Source: Eggerthellaceae bacterium UBA5906 (GTDB lineage Bacteria > Actinomycetota > Coriobacteriia > Coriobacteriales > Eggerthellaceae). Taken from it: a stretch of DNA of 20,586 nucleotides. This document shows, in pieces, positions 13,712 to 20,586 of the stretch (its first letter is position 1; each line of letters opens with the position of its first letter). The stretch spans positions 42,347 to 62,932 of the forward strand of contig DJEE01000042.1 in NCBI GenBank assembly GCA_002431805.1. Reading direction: 5' to 3'. A program made the position numbers and the translations under genes. The notes under the pieces are model-generated. The model was not told the origin of the DNA. It made no database searches and saw only the letters and a list, made by a program, of their open reading frames with translations.

Positions 13712-13725
13712 AGTGCCTCTGACAA

Positions 13726-13761
13726 TTTTTTCTTTTTGCTAATTTTTTTTCTTTTTGCTAA
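13726..13761. repeat. Tandem direct repeat with T-runs upstream of the AAA ATPase
   Basis: Two adjacent copies of T(6-8)-CTTTTTGCTAA at 13726-13742 and 13743-13761, differing only in T-run length (6 and 8). On the ATPase strand this is an A-rich tract beginning 14 bp upstream of the start codon, overlapping the likely leader or promoter. The remaining sequence up to the dmsC end (13762-14013) holds only the 13945-13985 hairpin; no gene is supported. Confidence 0.8.
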
Positions 13762-13944
13762 TCCGTATTTTAGCAGACGAGAGGACTGCATTAGATTGTT
13801 GTTCGATAACAGCTTAATTGTATCGGACGCGTTCGAAACGACTTTGCACGAACAGCCTTCTGTCGGGAGAACGACAAGCTTTGACCGTACGTCATGAGAT
13901 AGCGAATGCCTCTTACCAAGCTATGCGATTCCTGCAACAGAAAG

Positions 13945-13985
13945 GGCCTTTTGGCTCGCGGCGTTCGCCGTTTCGCCAAAAGGCC
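13945..13985 (-). terminator. Hairpin terminator at the end of the dms operon
   Basis: Perfect 11-bp stem 13945-13955 with 13975-13985 (GGCCTTTTGGC / GCCAAAAGGCC) enclosing a smaller CGGCG/CGCCG hairpin, about 30 bp past the dmsC stop. On the minus strand it is followed only by CTTTCTG, so it is a weak intrinsic terminator or a bidirectional barrier. Confidence 0.6.
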
Positions 13986-14013
13986 TGAACATAATCAAAC
14001 GCTTTTCGCCAGC

Positions 14014-14787
14014 TTACGCGCCAACACCCATCGCGAAGAATGCGTAGCGAGCGACGGCAACGCTAGTAAATGACAGCACAAACAGCGTCATCGCAGCAGT
14101 CTTGCCAGCAAACTTGCCGCAGCGTGCTGCAGCCGCAACCGTGGACCCGCACACAGGACCCAGCACAAGCGCAGCTGCCAGCAAACCGGTTGCATCAAGG
14201 CCACTGCGTACCAGATACAGCCCGTACGCAACAACCGCAACACCCCACGCGATTTGCGCCGCAATCGCAGCCGGAGCCAGCAGGCTGGAAGACCATTCGT
14301 CGGCTCTCGCAAGCATAGCGCACAAGCCAGCGCCCAGAGCCACGTCGCCCAGCACGAACATCGGCAGCGTTGCGGCCCCGCGCCAAGCAACCAGACCCAG
14401 GCAATCGAAATACGCCAAGCCCGTCACCACTATAAAACCAACGGCAACAACACCGCCAACCCAGCGAATAGCACGGACGGTTTTTCCTTTACGCCAGGAA
14501 ACCACCAGGTCAATCACGATAACGAGACCCAGCGCAATTGCCCAATACGATTCCTGGGAAATGCCCGAGGCGGGGTTTGCCATGCCATTCATGAAGCGCA
14601 AAGGCTGACCAAGATGTGCCAATGTACCGCACAAGCCAACACCCAGCAAGACCACGCACACCAGCGGGAACAACCACGGCGTTTTCGCCTTGGAACCATT
14701 GCCGCACACCGCGTCAACGGCATACGCGCCCGCCGCAAAACCAGCGAACGTCGTGAACACCAACAAAGGAAGCACATGCAAAATCAT
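14014..14787 (-). CDS. dmsC: DMSO-reductase-type membrane anchor subunit
   Basis: Membrane anchor that oxidises menaquinol and passes electrons to the ferredoxin-like subunit. About 257 residues with eight predicted hydrophobic segments, beginning ILHVLPLLVFTTFAGFAAGAYAV. LAHLGQPLRFMNGMANPASGISQE (about 58-81) matches the DmsC-type loop, where a conserved His near Gly-x-Pro and an Asn-Pro-x-Ser-x-Ile-Ser-x-Glu stretch are typical. Start placed at ATG 14787 with GGCGG upstream; a TTG at 14796 also lies in frame but too close to that site. It follows dmsB after 14 bp. Family (DmsC) assignment is good; the terminal acceptor of the complex is not determined by this subunit. Confidence 0.88.
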   Translation of the reverse strand: MILHVLPLLVFTTFAGFAAGAYAVDAVCGNGSKAKTPWLFPLVCVVLLGVGLCGTLAHLGQPLRFMNGMANPASGISQESYWAIALGLVIVIDLVVSWRKGKTVRAIRWVGGVVAVGFIVVTGLAYFDCLGLVAWRGAATLPMFVLGDVALGAGLCAMLARADEWSSSLLAPAAIAAQIAWGVAVVAYGLYLVRSGLDATGLLAAALVLGPVCGSTVAAAARCGKFAGKTAAMTLFVLSFTSVAVARYAFFAMGVGA

Positions 14788-14801
14788 GTTCGCCAACCGC
14801 C

Positions 14802-15371
14802 TTACACGTAATAGACCGACGGGTTCGTACCCATTTCCGAAAGATACTGAACACCTTTTTTCTGCTGCAGCAATTTGCTCGGTTCGCTTTCCGAATCACT
14901 CAAGTCGCCGAACACGCGCGCATTTGCGGGGCACGCCGCTACGCAGTACGGCTGTTGACCGTCTTCAAGACGGTCTTTGCAGAACGTGCATTTGCTCATC
15001 ACGTGGTGCACGTCATCCATGGACGGGGCACCATATGGGCACGTCCACGTGCAGTAACCGCACGCGATGCATCGATCCTGATCGACCAGCACCAAGCCGG
15101 TTTCCTCGTCCTTATGCATGGCATGCGTCGGGCAATGCTTCACGCACGCCGGGTCTTCGCAATGGTTGCACAACATAGGGCGGAATGACAAACGCGTACG
15201 AGGGAATACGCCAGTTGCCTGGTACAAAACATCACCATCGAGACTTTCCAGATGATTCCAATGGGCAGACCCCGGAACATCATTGGAAATCTTGCAGCTA
15301 ATTGTGCAGGTTTGACACCCGACGCAATGCTCGGTGTCGATAACCATGCCATAGTGAACTTCGCTGCTCAT
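14802..15371 (-). CDS. dmsB: DMSO-reductase-type iron-sulfur subunit (four [4Fe-4S] clusters)
   Basis: Electron-transfer subunit linking membrane anchor and molybdoenzyme. The 189 residues hold 16 cysteines in four groups: 16, 19, 22, 26; 68, 71, 76, 80; 101, 104, 107, 111; and 128, 131, 143, 147, the standard four-cluster ferredoxin pattern of DmsB/NrfC-type proteins. All are intact, including the CxxC...CVAACP last group. Start placed at ATG 15371, 13 bp after the dmsA stop, with AAGGGGGA as ribosome binding site; an upstream in-frame start at 15404 would overlap dmsA and is less likely. It has no signal peptide, so it should be co-exported with DmsA or act bound to it, as in other DmsAB complexes. 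Confidence 0.94.
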   Translation of the reverse strand: MSSEVHYGMVIDTEHCVGCQTCTISCKISNDVPGSAHWNHLESLDGDVLYQATGVFPRTRLSFRPMLCNHCEDPACVKHCPTHAMHKDEETGLVLVDQDRCIACGYCTWTCPYGAPSMDDVHHVMSKCTFCKDRLEDGQQPYCVAACPANARVFGDLSDSESEPSKLLQQKKGVQYLSEMGTNPSVYYV

Positions 15372-15384
15372 ATCCGATTCCCCC

Positions 15385-17946
15385 TTAGGCCTTCTCGACT
15401 TCAACCAGGTTGTCGTAGAACGCCGAGTTCGTCATGCTATAGGCCTCTTCCGCATCGTTGATAGCCATGCGCGTAAGGTTTTGATAGCAGCCTTCGATGA
15501 AATGGTCGGGCGTCCAGCCGCTTTGCGTCGCCACGGTTCCAGGCACGATGCCCTCTGTGACGAACAGGCGAAGCTTCATATCGCCGCGGTCGTTGAACAC
15601 ATGCACGACATCATCGTGCTTCAAGCCGCGCGCCTGCGCGTCGACCGGATTCATCTGCAGCAGCGGCTCGCTTTGCACCACTTCAAGCTCGGGAATCAAA
15701 ATGTGCTGCGTGTGCACGTTCAGACGGTCGTGATACTGGATGTACACAAGCGGGTACCTCTTCGCAAGGTCTCCCTCGCGCGGGTCCTCCGCCGGGGGCA
15801 ACCACGTCGGGATCTCCTCGCCAAACGGAAGCATCTTTTCCGTGTAGAACTCAAACTTGCCCGTGTCGGTTTTGTAACCGGCCCCGTTCGCATACACAAT
15901 CGCCGGATCATAGATTGCGTCCGATCGGCCGTAAATTCCCTGCCCAACAACATCGCGGTCCCAGTTAAGGTCAGCCCATGCTGGATGATCAGTGCCCACG
16001 AACTGGCGGATCCACTCTTCGTCGGTTTTGTCCCAGTACTGCTCCACACCGCACTTTTTCGCCAGCATGGTCATCATCTCGACATCGGACTTGCTTTCAC
16101 CCATCGGCTCGATAGCGGGCTGGTTGAACATGGCCCACGGGCTGCGATCAATCAAATCCCAATGTTCCCAGTACGACGTTGCAGGCAGCACGATGTCGGA
16201 GTATTTCGCCGTCCACGTCCACCACGGATCCGCGGTCACGATAAAATCGATAGCCGGCAACACGTGCTCGATCATGTAGTTCGAATCGGGCGACATATTG
16301 ATGAGATTGGAATTGGCAATCCATAAGAAATCAATGCCAACGGGGTCGCGATCAACCGCGGCGTTATACAGCTGAGAAGACGGAACCAGGTTCGCCTTCT
16401 TGCCCGTATTCGACCAATCGGTGTAGTTGTACACGGGACCGGTGTATCCGGCAACGGGCTTATTCGTCGCCGTGCCGCCCGCATGCGATGCGCCGCCGCC
16501 AGGAACACCGATGTAACCGGCCACCATGGCAAGCGTGGCCACGGTTCGGAACGGGGAATACGAATGGTTCACACGCTGCATGCCCTGCCCCATGCGAATA
16601 GCAGCAGGCTGAGCCGTGATATATTCCTCGGCCAAACGTTCAACGACAGCGGGATCGATGCTGCAGATTTCACCCGTGTACTCAGGCGTGTACGCCTTGC
16701 ATCCATCGACCAAGTGGTCAAACGCCGTACGGCACTGCACGCCGTCCACCGTAAAGGTGCCGGAAAGCGCGGGCTTAACAGACCCTGCTTTGATTTCAGC
16801 CGCCTTCGGAGCATCAACGGCGGCGCCCGTGAGCTCGTCCCAAATCACATAGGTGTTTGCACCGGATCCAGCATCGCCCTGAGACGCAGGGGCAGACCCG
16901 ATAGACGTTGCGTCGGCTTCGTCATCAGCGGTGCTGTCAACAACCTTGCCGTCCATCATGCGCAAGTACTTGCCGTTATCTTCGCGAATAAGGTACGGAG
17001 CGACCGATTCCTCGACAAGCTTGTCTTTCGCGTGCATGTCGTGGCCGATAATCCAGTTCATCATGCCAAGCGCCAACGCCGGGTCGGTCTGCGGGTTAAT
17101 GCCAATCCATTCATCGGCCATAGCCGCGGTGGAACACTGACGCGGGTCTATCACAATGATTTTCGCGCCGTTCTTGCGCGCAGCCACATAATCGCGCAGT
17201 TCGGACGTATGCGTATCCGCAAGGTTACGACCCCAGCAAATCACAAGGTTGGAGTTCAGGTAGTCGCGCGAATCATGCGCACCGCGATGCGTTCCGAACA
17301 CCATCGTCATGCCCATGGACGCGCCATGGTCGCCCATGATGCCTTCGACGTCCCACGTCGTTGCACCCAAACAACCGGCGAAACGCGTAGGCGCCTCCCA
17401 GGACAGCTTGCCCAGATCGCCGGTGAAGGAATAGAACGACGCATTCTTCGGATCGTTCGCCACAACGGCATTAAGCTTTTCGGCAATGATGTCGATGGCC
17501 TCATCCCAGGTGATACGCTCGAACTCGCCGCTACCGCGCTCACCCGTGCGCTTCATGGGGTACATAACGCGTGCGTTTTCGTCCTGCACGTGCTTAATGT
17601 AGCTCATAGAGCGCAGGCATGCGTTGGCATACCCAGGGCGACCAGGCATGTCGCCAGGCTCTACGCGAATCAGCTTGCCGTCACGCACCGTGCCGTGCAG
17701 GTGGCAGCGAGACGTGCAGTTGACCGTGCACACCGCATGCACCGATTTCTCCCCAGCCTTCGCCGGGGCTTCATCGGCTGCCGCAACGCCCTCGGGCGAA
17801 GCCTGCACCCCGAATCCAAGCGCAGAAGCAACGGTGACGGCTCCAACGCCCTTGATGAACGTGCGACGCGTCAGCTTGCCGTCGCGCATGAAGTACTCCG
17901 GAGTCACTGCGTCACGCAAAGCGGCATGCCCGTTAGGGTTCTCCAT
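15385..17946 (-). CDS. dmsA: Tat-exported molybdopterin oxidoreductase, DMSO reductase family catalytic subunit
   Basis: Bis-MGD reductase, probably on the outer face of the membrane, used in anaerobic respiration. The 853 residues start at ATG 17946 behind GGGAGGA; the frame is open to 18033 but without a good start. The N-terminal twin-arginine signal is LTRRTFIKGVG (25-35) followed by a hydrophobic stretch ending near AAA (55-57). The Fe-S motif has Cys73, Cys77, Cys81 and Cys110. The Mo-ligand region CWGRNLADTHTSELRDY aligns Ser248 with the molybdenum Ser of DmsA, giving DMSO-reductase rather than Cys- or Asp-type. A low-complexity Ala/Asp/Ser linker is near 350-370. Actual substrate (S- or N-oxides, or another small molecule as in many Eggerthellaceae paralogs) cannot be read. 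The divergent Crp/Fnr gene is a likely regulator. Confidence 0.93.
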   Translation of the reverse strand: MENPNGHAALRDAVTPEYFMRDGKLTRRTFIKGVGAVTVASALGFGVQASPEGVAAADEAPAKAGEKSVHAVCTVNCTSRCHLHGTVRDGKLIRVEPGDMPGRPGYANACLRSMSYIKHVQDENARVMYPMKRTGERGSGEFERITWDEAIDIIAEKLNAVVANDPKNASFYSFTGDLGKLSWEAPTRFAGCLGATTWDVEGIMGDHGASMGMTMVFGTHRGAHDSRDYLNSNLVICWGRNLADTHTSELRDYVAARKNGAKIIVIDPRQCSTAAMADEWIGINPQTDPALALGMMNWIIGHDMHAKDKLVEESVAPYLIREDNGKYLRMMDGKVVDSTADDEADATSIGSAPASQGDAGSGANTYVIWDELTGAAVDAPKAAEIKAGSVKPALSGTFTVDGVQCRTAFDHLVDGCKAYTPEYTGEICSIDPAVVERLAEEYITAQPAAIRMGQGMQRVNHSYSPFRTVATLAMVAGYIGVPGGGASHAGGTATNKPVAGYTGPVYNYTDWSNTGKKANLVPSSQLYNAAVDRDPVGIDFLWIANSNLINMSPDSNYMIEHVLPAIDFIVTADPWWTWTAKYSDIVLPATSYWEHWDLIDRSPWAMFNQPAIEPMGESKSDVEMMTMLAKKCGVEQYWDKTDEEWIRQFVGTDHPAWADLNWDRDVVGQGIYGRSDAIYDPAIVYANGAGYKTDTGKFEFYTEKMLPFGEEIPTWLPPAEDPREGDLAKRYPLVYIQYHDRLNVHTQHILIPELEVVQSEPLLQMNPVDAQARGLKHDDVVHVFNDRGDMKLRLFVTEGIVPGTVATQSGWTPDHFIEGCYQNLTRMAINDAEEAYSMTNSAFYDNLVEVEKA

Positions 17947-18067
17947 GTTGTCCTCCCTCGTCTTGATCTTGCAAACTCGTCTAGCCTTCAAGGCGACCGC
18001 ATCATACGAGTGCAGCAACGGAGCGTTCCACACATAACTGGATCAGCCCACCAAAGCTGGCGAACCG

Positions 18068-18100
18068 CCACAATGTTCTACACCACACACAACATTGTGG
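18068..18100. promoter_or_regulatory. Palindromic operator candidate between dmsA and the Crp/Fnr-like gene
   Basis: Perfect 10-bp inverted repeat CCACAATGTT / AACATTGTGG (18068-18077 and 18091-18100) with a 13-bp spacer, about 120 bp upstream of dmsA and 105 bp upstream of the regulator. Related GTTCCAC-type half-sites occur at 18025-18031 and, inverted, near 18103-18109. A possible dmsA -10 (TTATGT, complement of 18031-18036) would put the palindrome centre near -60, a usual class I activator position. The remaining divergent region (17947-18205) has no gene; TATTCT at 18160-18165 could be the -10 for the regulator. Confidence 0.6.
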
Positions 18101-18205
18101 AAGTGGAACAAAACTATGTTTACGAACGAAAAAACGCCTCCTTATCATGCAACCATTAGGATATTCTGATACGAATGCGCAACGTTAAGGGGGGAAGACG
18201 GGGAC

Positions 18206-18910
18206 ATGGAAGCAATCAATCTATTCGTACAGCCGAAACCACAGTTAAGCAAGGCAATCGAGCAGGCCGCAGCCAACGGAACCCTGCCATGCAAGCGCGC
18301 AGAACTCGATCCCGGCGAGTTCTTATTTCGCGAAGGAGACAACGCCCGCAACACCTTCTATATTCAACGAGGCCTCGTTCGCCTTTACAGCGGCACTCCC
18401 GACGGATACACGAAAACGGTCTTCTTCCATAAAGCGGGAACGCTTATCGGGTTTCAAGAGTTCCAACAAACCGAAGCCCGAAAACCTACCATTCTCAACG
18501 CCTGTGCCACCACGAAGGTGGAGCTGCTGGAAATCAGCGGAGAAGCGTTCGGCGCTTTCCTACGGGCCGACGGCGAAACGTGCTATGCCATGGCTCAATA
18601 TCTGTTCGAGATGATGGCCATGCAAACACGCGAAGCGGTGAATGCCTCCATCTATCCCGTGCTGCAGCGATTCGCCGCGTTGCTTTTAACGCTCACCAGC
18701 GAATTCGGGACGGCGCATGCACCGGCCATCGTCCCGTTTTCCAACGAGGAGCTTGCCGGCATGCTTGGCGTGCACGTCAATTCCGTCACGAACAGCGTTA
18801 GCTCTCTCAGGAAAACCGGTTGCGTCGAGCGCCAGCATGGCGCACTCGTCATCACCGATTTCAAGAGGCTGAAAAACGTTGCCGAAAGCCTCATCGTGAA
18901 TAAGAAATAG
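18206..18910 (+). CDS. Crp/Fnr-family transcriptional regulator
   Basis: A 234-residue sensor-regulator, probably controlling the divergent dmsABC operon. The N-terminal jelly-roll effector domain (about 15-125) contains LDPGEFLFREGDNARNTFYIQRGLVRLYSG (34-63) and GTLIGFQEF (78-86). A long dimerisation helix follows (about 125-145). The C-terminal winged helix (about 178-225) has FSNEELAGMLGVHVNSVTNSVSSLRKTG and the wing segment VERQHGALVITD. Only one cysteine lies near the N-terminus (Cys29), so the four-Cys cluster of classic FNR is absent. The cAMP-binding Arg/Glu pattern is not evident either, so the signal is unknown. The usual Arg-Glu-Thr-Val-Ser-Arg recognition helix is replaced by HVNSVTNSV. 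The ATG at 18206 follows a purine-rich ribosome binding site. Confidence 0.9.
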   Translation: MEAINLFVQPKPQLSKAIEQAAANGTLPCKRAELDPGEFLFREGDNARNTFYIQRGLVRLYSGTPDGYTKTVFFHKAGTLIGFQEFQQTEARKPTILNACATTKVELLEISGEAFGAFLRADGETCYAMAQYLFEMMAMQTREAVNASIYPVLQRFAALLLTLTSEFGTAHAPAIVPFSNEELAGMLGVHVNSVTNSVSSLRKTGCVERQHGALVITDFKRLKNVAESLIVNKK

Positions 18911-19075
18911 GTCAGCTACTCCTGTTTGAGCCAAACAGCGCAAAACACACAATTGGCCGAACATTTGTGGGCAAGATTTGCAGGCGGCGCAAGGATTGTG
19001 TGGTTCGGGCGCGGCGCGGCGCGCCTAACTGCTGCGTGCGCGTTACCATTGGTTGCAACACAACGGCGTCACATG

Positions 19076-19120
19076 CGACGTCCCCGGCCCGCCTTTGCGC
19101 GCGCCGGGGACGTCGTTTTT
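19076..19120 (+). terminator. Strong intrinsic terminator (or leader attenuator) upstream of the MFS gene
   Basis: Perfect 13-bp GC-rich stem 19076-19088 with 19103-19115 (CGACGTCCCCGGC / GCCGGGGACGTCG) and a 14-nt loop, followed by five T. It lies 166 bp after the regulator stop and 130 bp before the MFS start. It could end the regulator transcript or attenuate a promoter in 18911-19075. The rest of 18911-19249 contains no supported gene; it has CACACAAT/ATTGTGTG inverted half-sites (about 18945 and 18994) and a small AACGC-AAAA-GCGTT hairpin near 19149-19162. Confidence 0.85.
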
Positions 19121-19249
19121 GTCCGATGCCTTCTTTATTCGAACCCAACAACGCAAAAGCGTTTTGGCGAGCATGTATGCCGCCTTTGCCTTGTGCGCTC
19201 GTTGGACGTTTCGCGCGGTTCGGGAAGCCGCGCAGGGAGGAGCCGCTCA

Positions 19250-20586
19250 ATGGCTAATTGGGGTCTAACCCGCAAGCAAGTTGTCATGCTCATCGTGCTG
19301 GTATTTGGCACGTTTGTCACCGTGCTGAACCAAACCGTGGTGTCGCCGGCGCTGCCGTCCATCATGAGCGAAATGAGCGTGGACGCCGCCACCGCGCAGT
19401 GGCTGACCACGGGCTTTACGCTGGTCAATGCCATTATGGTACCCATCACGGCATTTCTGACCGACCGCTTTACCACACGCAGGCTGTTTCTGGTTTCTAT
19501 GATGCTGTTCACCGCCGGTACCGCGCTTGCCGCATGGGGCCCGAACTTCCCCGTGCTGCTTGCGGGCCGCTTGGTGCAGGCCGCAGGCGCCGGCATCCTC
19601 ATGCCGCTGGTGATGACCGTGCTGATGTGGACGTTCCCCGTTGACCGTCGCGGCACGGCCATGGGCGTGTTCGGCATCGTCATCGCGTTTGCACCTGCCG
19701 CTGGCCCCACCGTCGCCGGCATTATCATCGACCAGGCAAACTGGCACGTGATGTTCTGGATTATCGCCGTGCTGTGCATAGCGGTTATCATTTTCGCAGG
19801 CGCAGTGCTTGAGCGCGGCGGCGAAACGAACAAGGACGTCACGCTGGATGTTCCGTCCGTCATTTTGTCCACGCTCGGCTTCGGCGGGCTTTTGTACGGC
19901 CTGTCGGCCATCGGCAGCTACGGCATCACCGCCGACTCCGCCGCTGGCGTTATCATCGGCGTGGTTGCGCTCGTGTTCTTCTTCCGCCGTCAACTGCACA
20001 TGGAGCAACCTATGTTGCAGGTGCGCGTACTGACCAACCGCAAGTTCCTTATTGCCACCATCATCGTGATGCTGGTGCAGGGCGCGCTGCTTGCCGGCGG
20101 CATCCTTATCCCCATCTTGCTGCAGTCCTACATGGGCTTTTCGGCCACCACCTCGGGCCTGGTGCTGCTGCCCGGCGCCATTATCATGGGCGCTATGGGC
20201 CCGGTTGCCGGCCGCCTGTTCGACAAGCACGGCCCACGCGTGCTGGCCGTTACGGGCACGTGCGTGCTGGCGCTGACCACCGCCACGTTCATGTTCATGG
20301 GCCCGGGTACGGGACTTATCACGCTTACCGTCATCTATACGGTGCGTCTGTTCAGCTTGTCGCTGGTGAACATGCCCATTTCCACGTGGGGCATGAATGC
20401 GCTGCCCGATAAGCTGGTGAACCACGGCACGTCCGTGCAGAACACATTCCGCCAGGTGGCGGGCTCGCTGGGCACTGCCATTATCGTGTCTACCTCCACG
20501 GTTGCTACCAACATGGTTTCCGGCTCCACCGATGAGGTTACCGCCGGCGTGTTCGGCATCCACATGGCGTTTGCCGTAGCCACGGC
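19250..20586 (+). CDS. MFS transporter, DHA2 (EmrB/QacA-type) drug efflux family (partial, 3' end beyond window)
   Basis: Proton-driven exporter of the 14-helix DHA2 family. The frame from ATG 19250 (ribosome binding site GGGAGGA) is open for 445 codons to the window edge. Motif D1 appears as LNQTVVSPALPSI near residues 26-38, motif A as FLTDRFTTRRLFL (about 70-82), motif B as LAGRLVQAAGAGILMPL (about 104-120), and motif C, diagnostic for exporters, as GIVIAFAPAAGPTVAG (about 141-156). A C-terminal-half segment FDKHGPRVLAV repeats motif A. About 20-60 residues are probably missing at the end. No partner (EmrA-like) gene is visible on this side. The transported compound cannot be predicted. 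Confidence 0.92.
   Translation, partial: MANWGLTRKQVVMLIVLVFGTFVTVLNQTVVSPALPSIMSEMSVDAATAQWLTTGFTLVNAIMVPITAFLTDRFTTRRLFLVSMMLFTAGTALAAWGPNFPVLLAGRLVQAAGAGILMPLVMTVLMWTFPVDRRGTAMGVFGIVIAFAPAAGPTVAGIIIDQANWHVMFWIIAVLCIAVIIFAGAVLERGGETNKDVTLDVPSVILSTLGFGGLLYGLSAIGSYGITADSAAGVIIGVVALVFFFRRQLHMEQPMLQVRVLTNRKFLIATIIVMLVQGALLAGGILIPILLQSYMGFSATTSGLVLLPGAIIMGAMGPVAGRLFDKHGPRVLAVTGTCVLALTTATFMFMGPGTGLITLTVIYTVRLFSLSLVNMPISTWGMNALPDKLVNHGTSVQNTFRQVAGSLGTAIIVSTSTVATNMVSGSTDEVTAGVFGIHMAFAVAT

Noticed and set aside
16483..18159. Plus-strand open frame of 558 codons antisense to dmsA
   Set aside because: Composition is typical of an antisense shadow, with no motifs and no ribosome binding site; dmsA has complete Tat, Fe-S and Mo-ligand motifs on the other strand.
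19265..20563. Minus-strand open frame of 432 codons antisense to the MFS gene
   Set aside because: His/Gly/Asp/Gln-rich shadow frame; the plus-strand frame from 19250 carries all the MFS motifs and a good ribosome binding site.

Overview
The window looks like a chromosomal segment of a moderately GC-rich anaerobic actinobacterium, most likely class Coriobacteriia (Eggerthellaceae-like). That placement is inferred from the mix of genes: an actinobacterial-style pyrH-frr-uppS-cdsA-dxr operon, an ECF-type tryptophan transporter under a T-box, a Tat-exported DMSO-reductase-type molybdoenzyme with a divergent Crp/Fnr regulator, and an Orc1/Cdc6-like ATPase. I ran no database search. No tRNA, rRNA, CRISPR array, insertion sequence or phage gene was seen.

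Layout. (1) 1-4274, minus strand: pyrH, frr, uppS, cdsA and dxr (dxr runs off the left edge), a housekeeping operon for UMP phosphorylation, ribosome recycling, polyprenyl carrier synthesis, CDP-diacylglycerol synthesis and the MEP pathway. A 277-bp gap between frr and uppS holds a long structured element. (2) 4327-5950, minus: a TcyP-like cystine/cation symporter with its own promoter candidate, a GC-rich leader hairpin and a terminator. (3) 6053-7669, minus: a membrane-anchored HtrA-type protease with an unusually structured 3' region. (4) 7958-8794, plus: a stand-alone zinc-type macrodomain protein, convergent with and overlapping the next operon. (5) 8774-12554, minus: promoter, tryptophan T-box (specifier UGG), terminator, trpP (S component), a second copy of the structured element, then ecfA1, ecfA2 and ecfT. 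Together these encode a complete dedicated ECF tryptophan importer that should be induced by uncharged tRNA-Trp. (6) 12614-13711, minus: an orphan Orc1/Cdc6-like AAA ATPase. (7) 14014-17946, minus: dmsA-dmsB-dmsC, an exported molybdopterin reductase, its four-cluster ferredoxin subunit and its membrane anchor. A divergent Crp/Fnr-family regulator lies at 18206-18910, plus, with a palindrome between the two units. (8) 19250-20586, plus: a DHA2-type MFS transporter that runs off the right edge, preceded by a strong terminator hairpin.

The most interesting signal is a roughly 145-nt element present twice (2800-2946 and 11303-11446). The copies are about 76% identical by hand alignment over 121 positions, and nearly all stem differences are compensatory (base pair replaced by base pair). 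Both contain symmetric GA/GA internal loops and a UUYG-type terminal tetraloop. Both sit within 5-6 bp of the stop codon of a minus-strand gene inside an operon. This looks like a folded nucleic acid under selection (RNA motif or REP-like mobile palindrome) that I cannot match to a named family.
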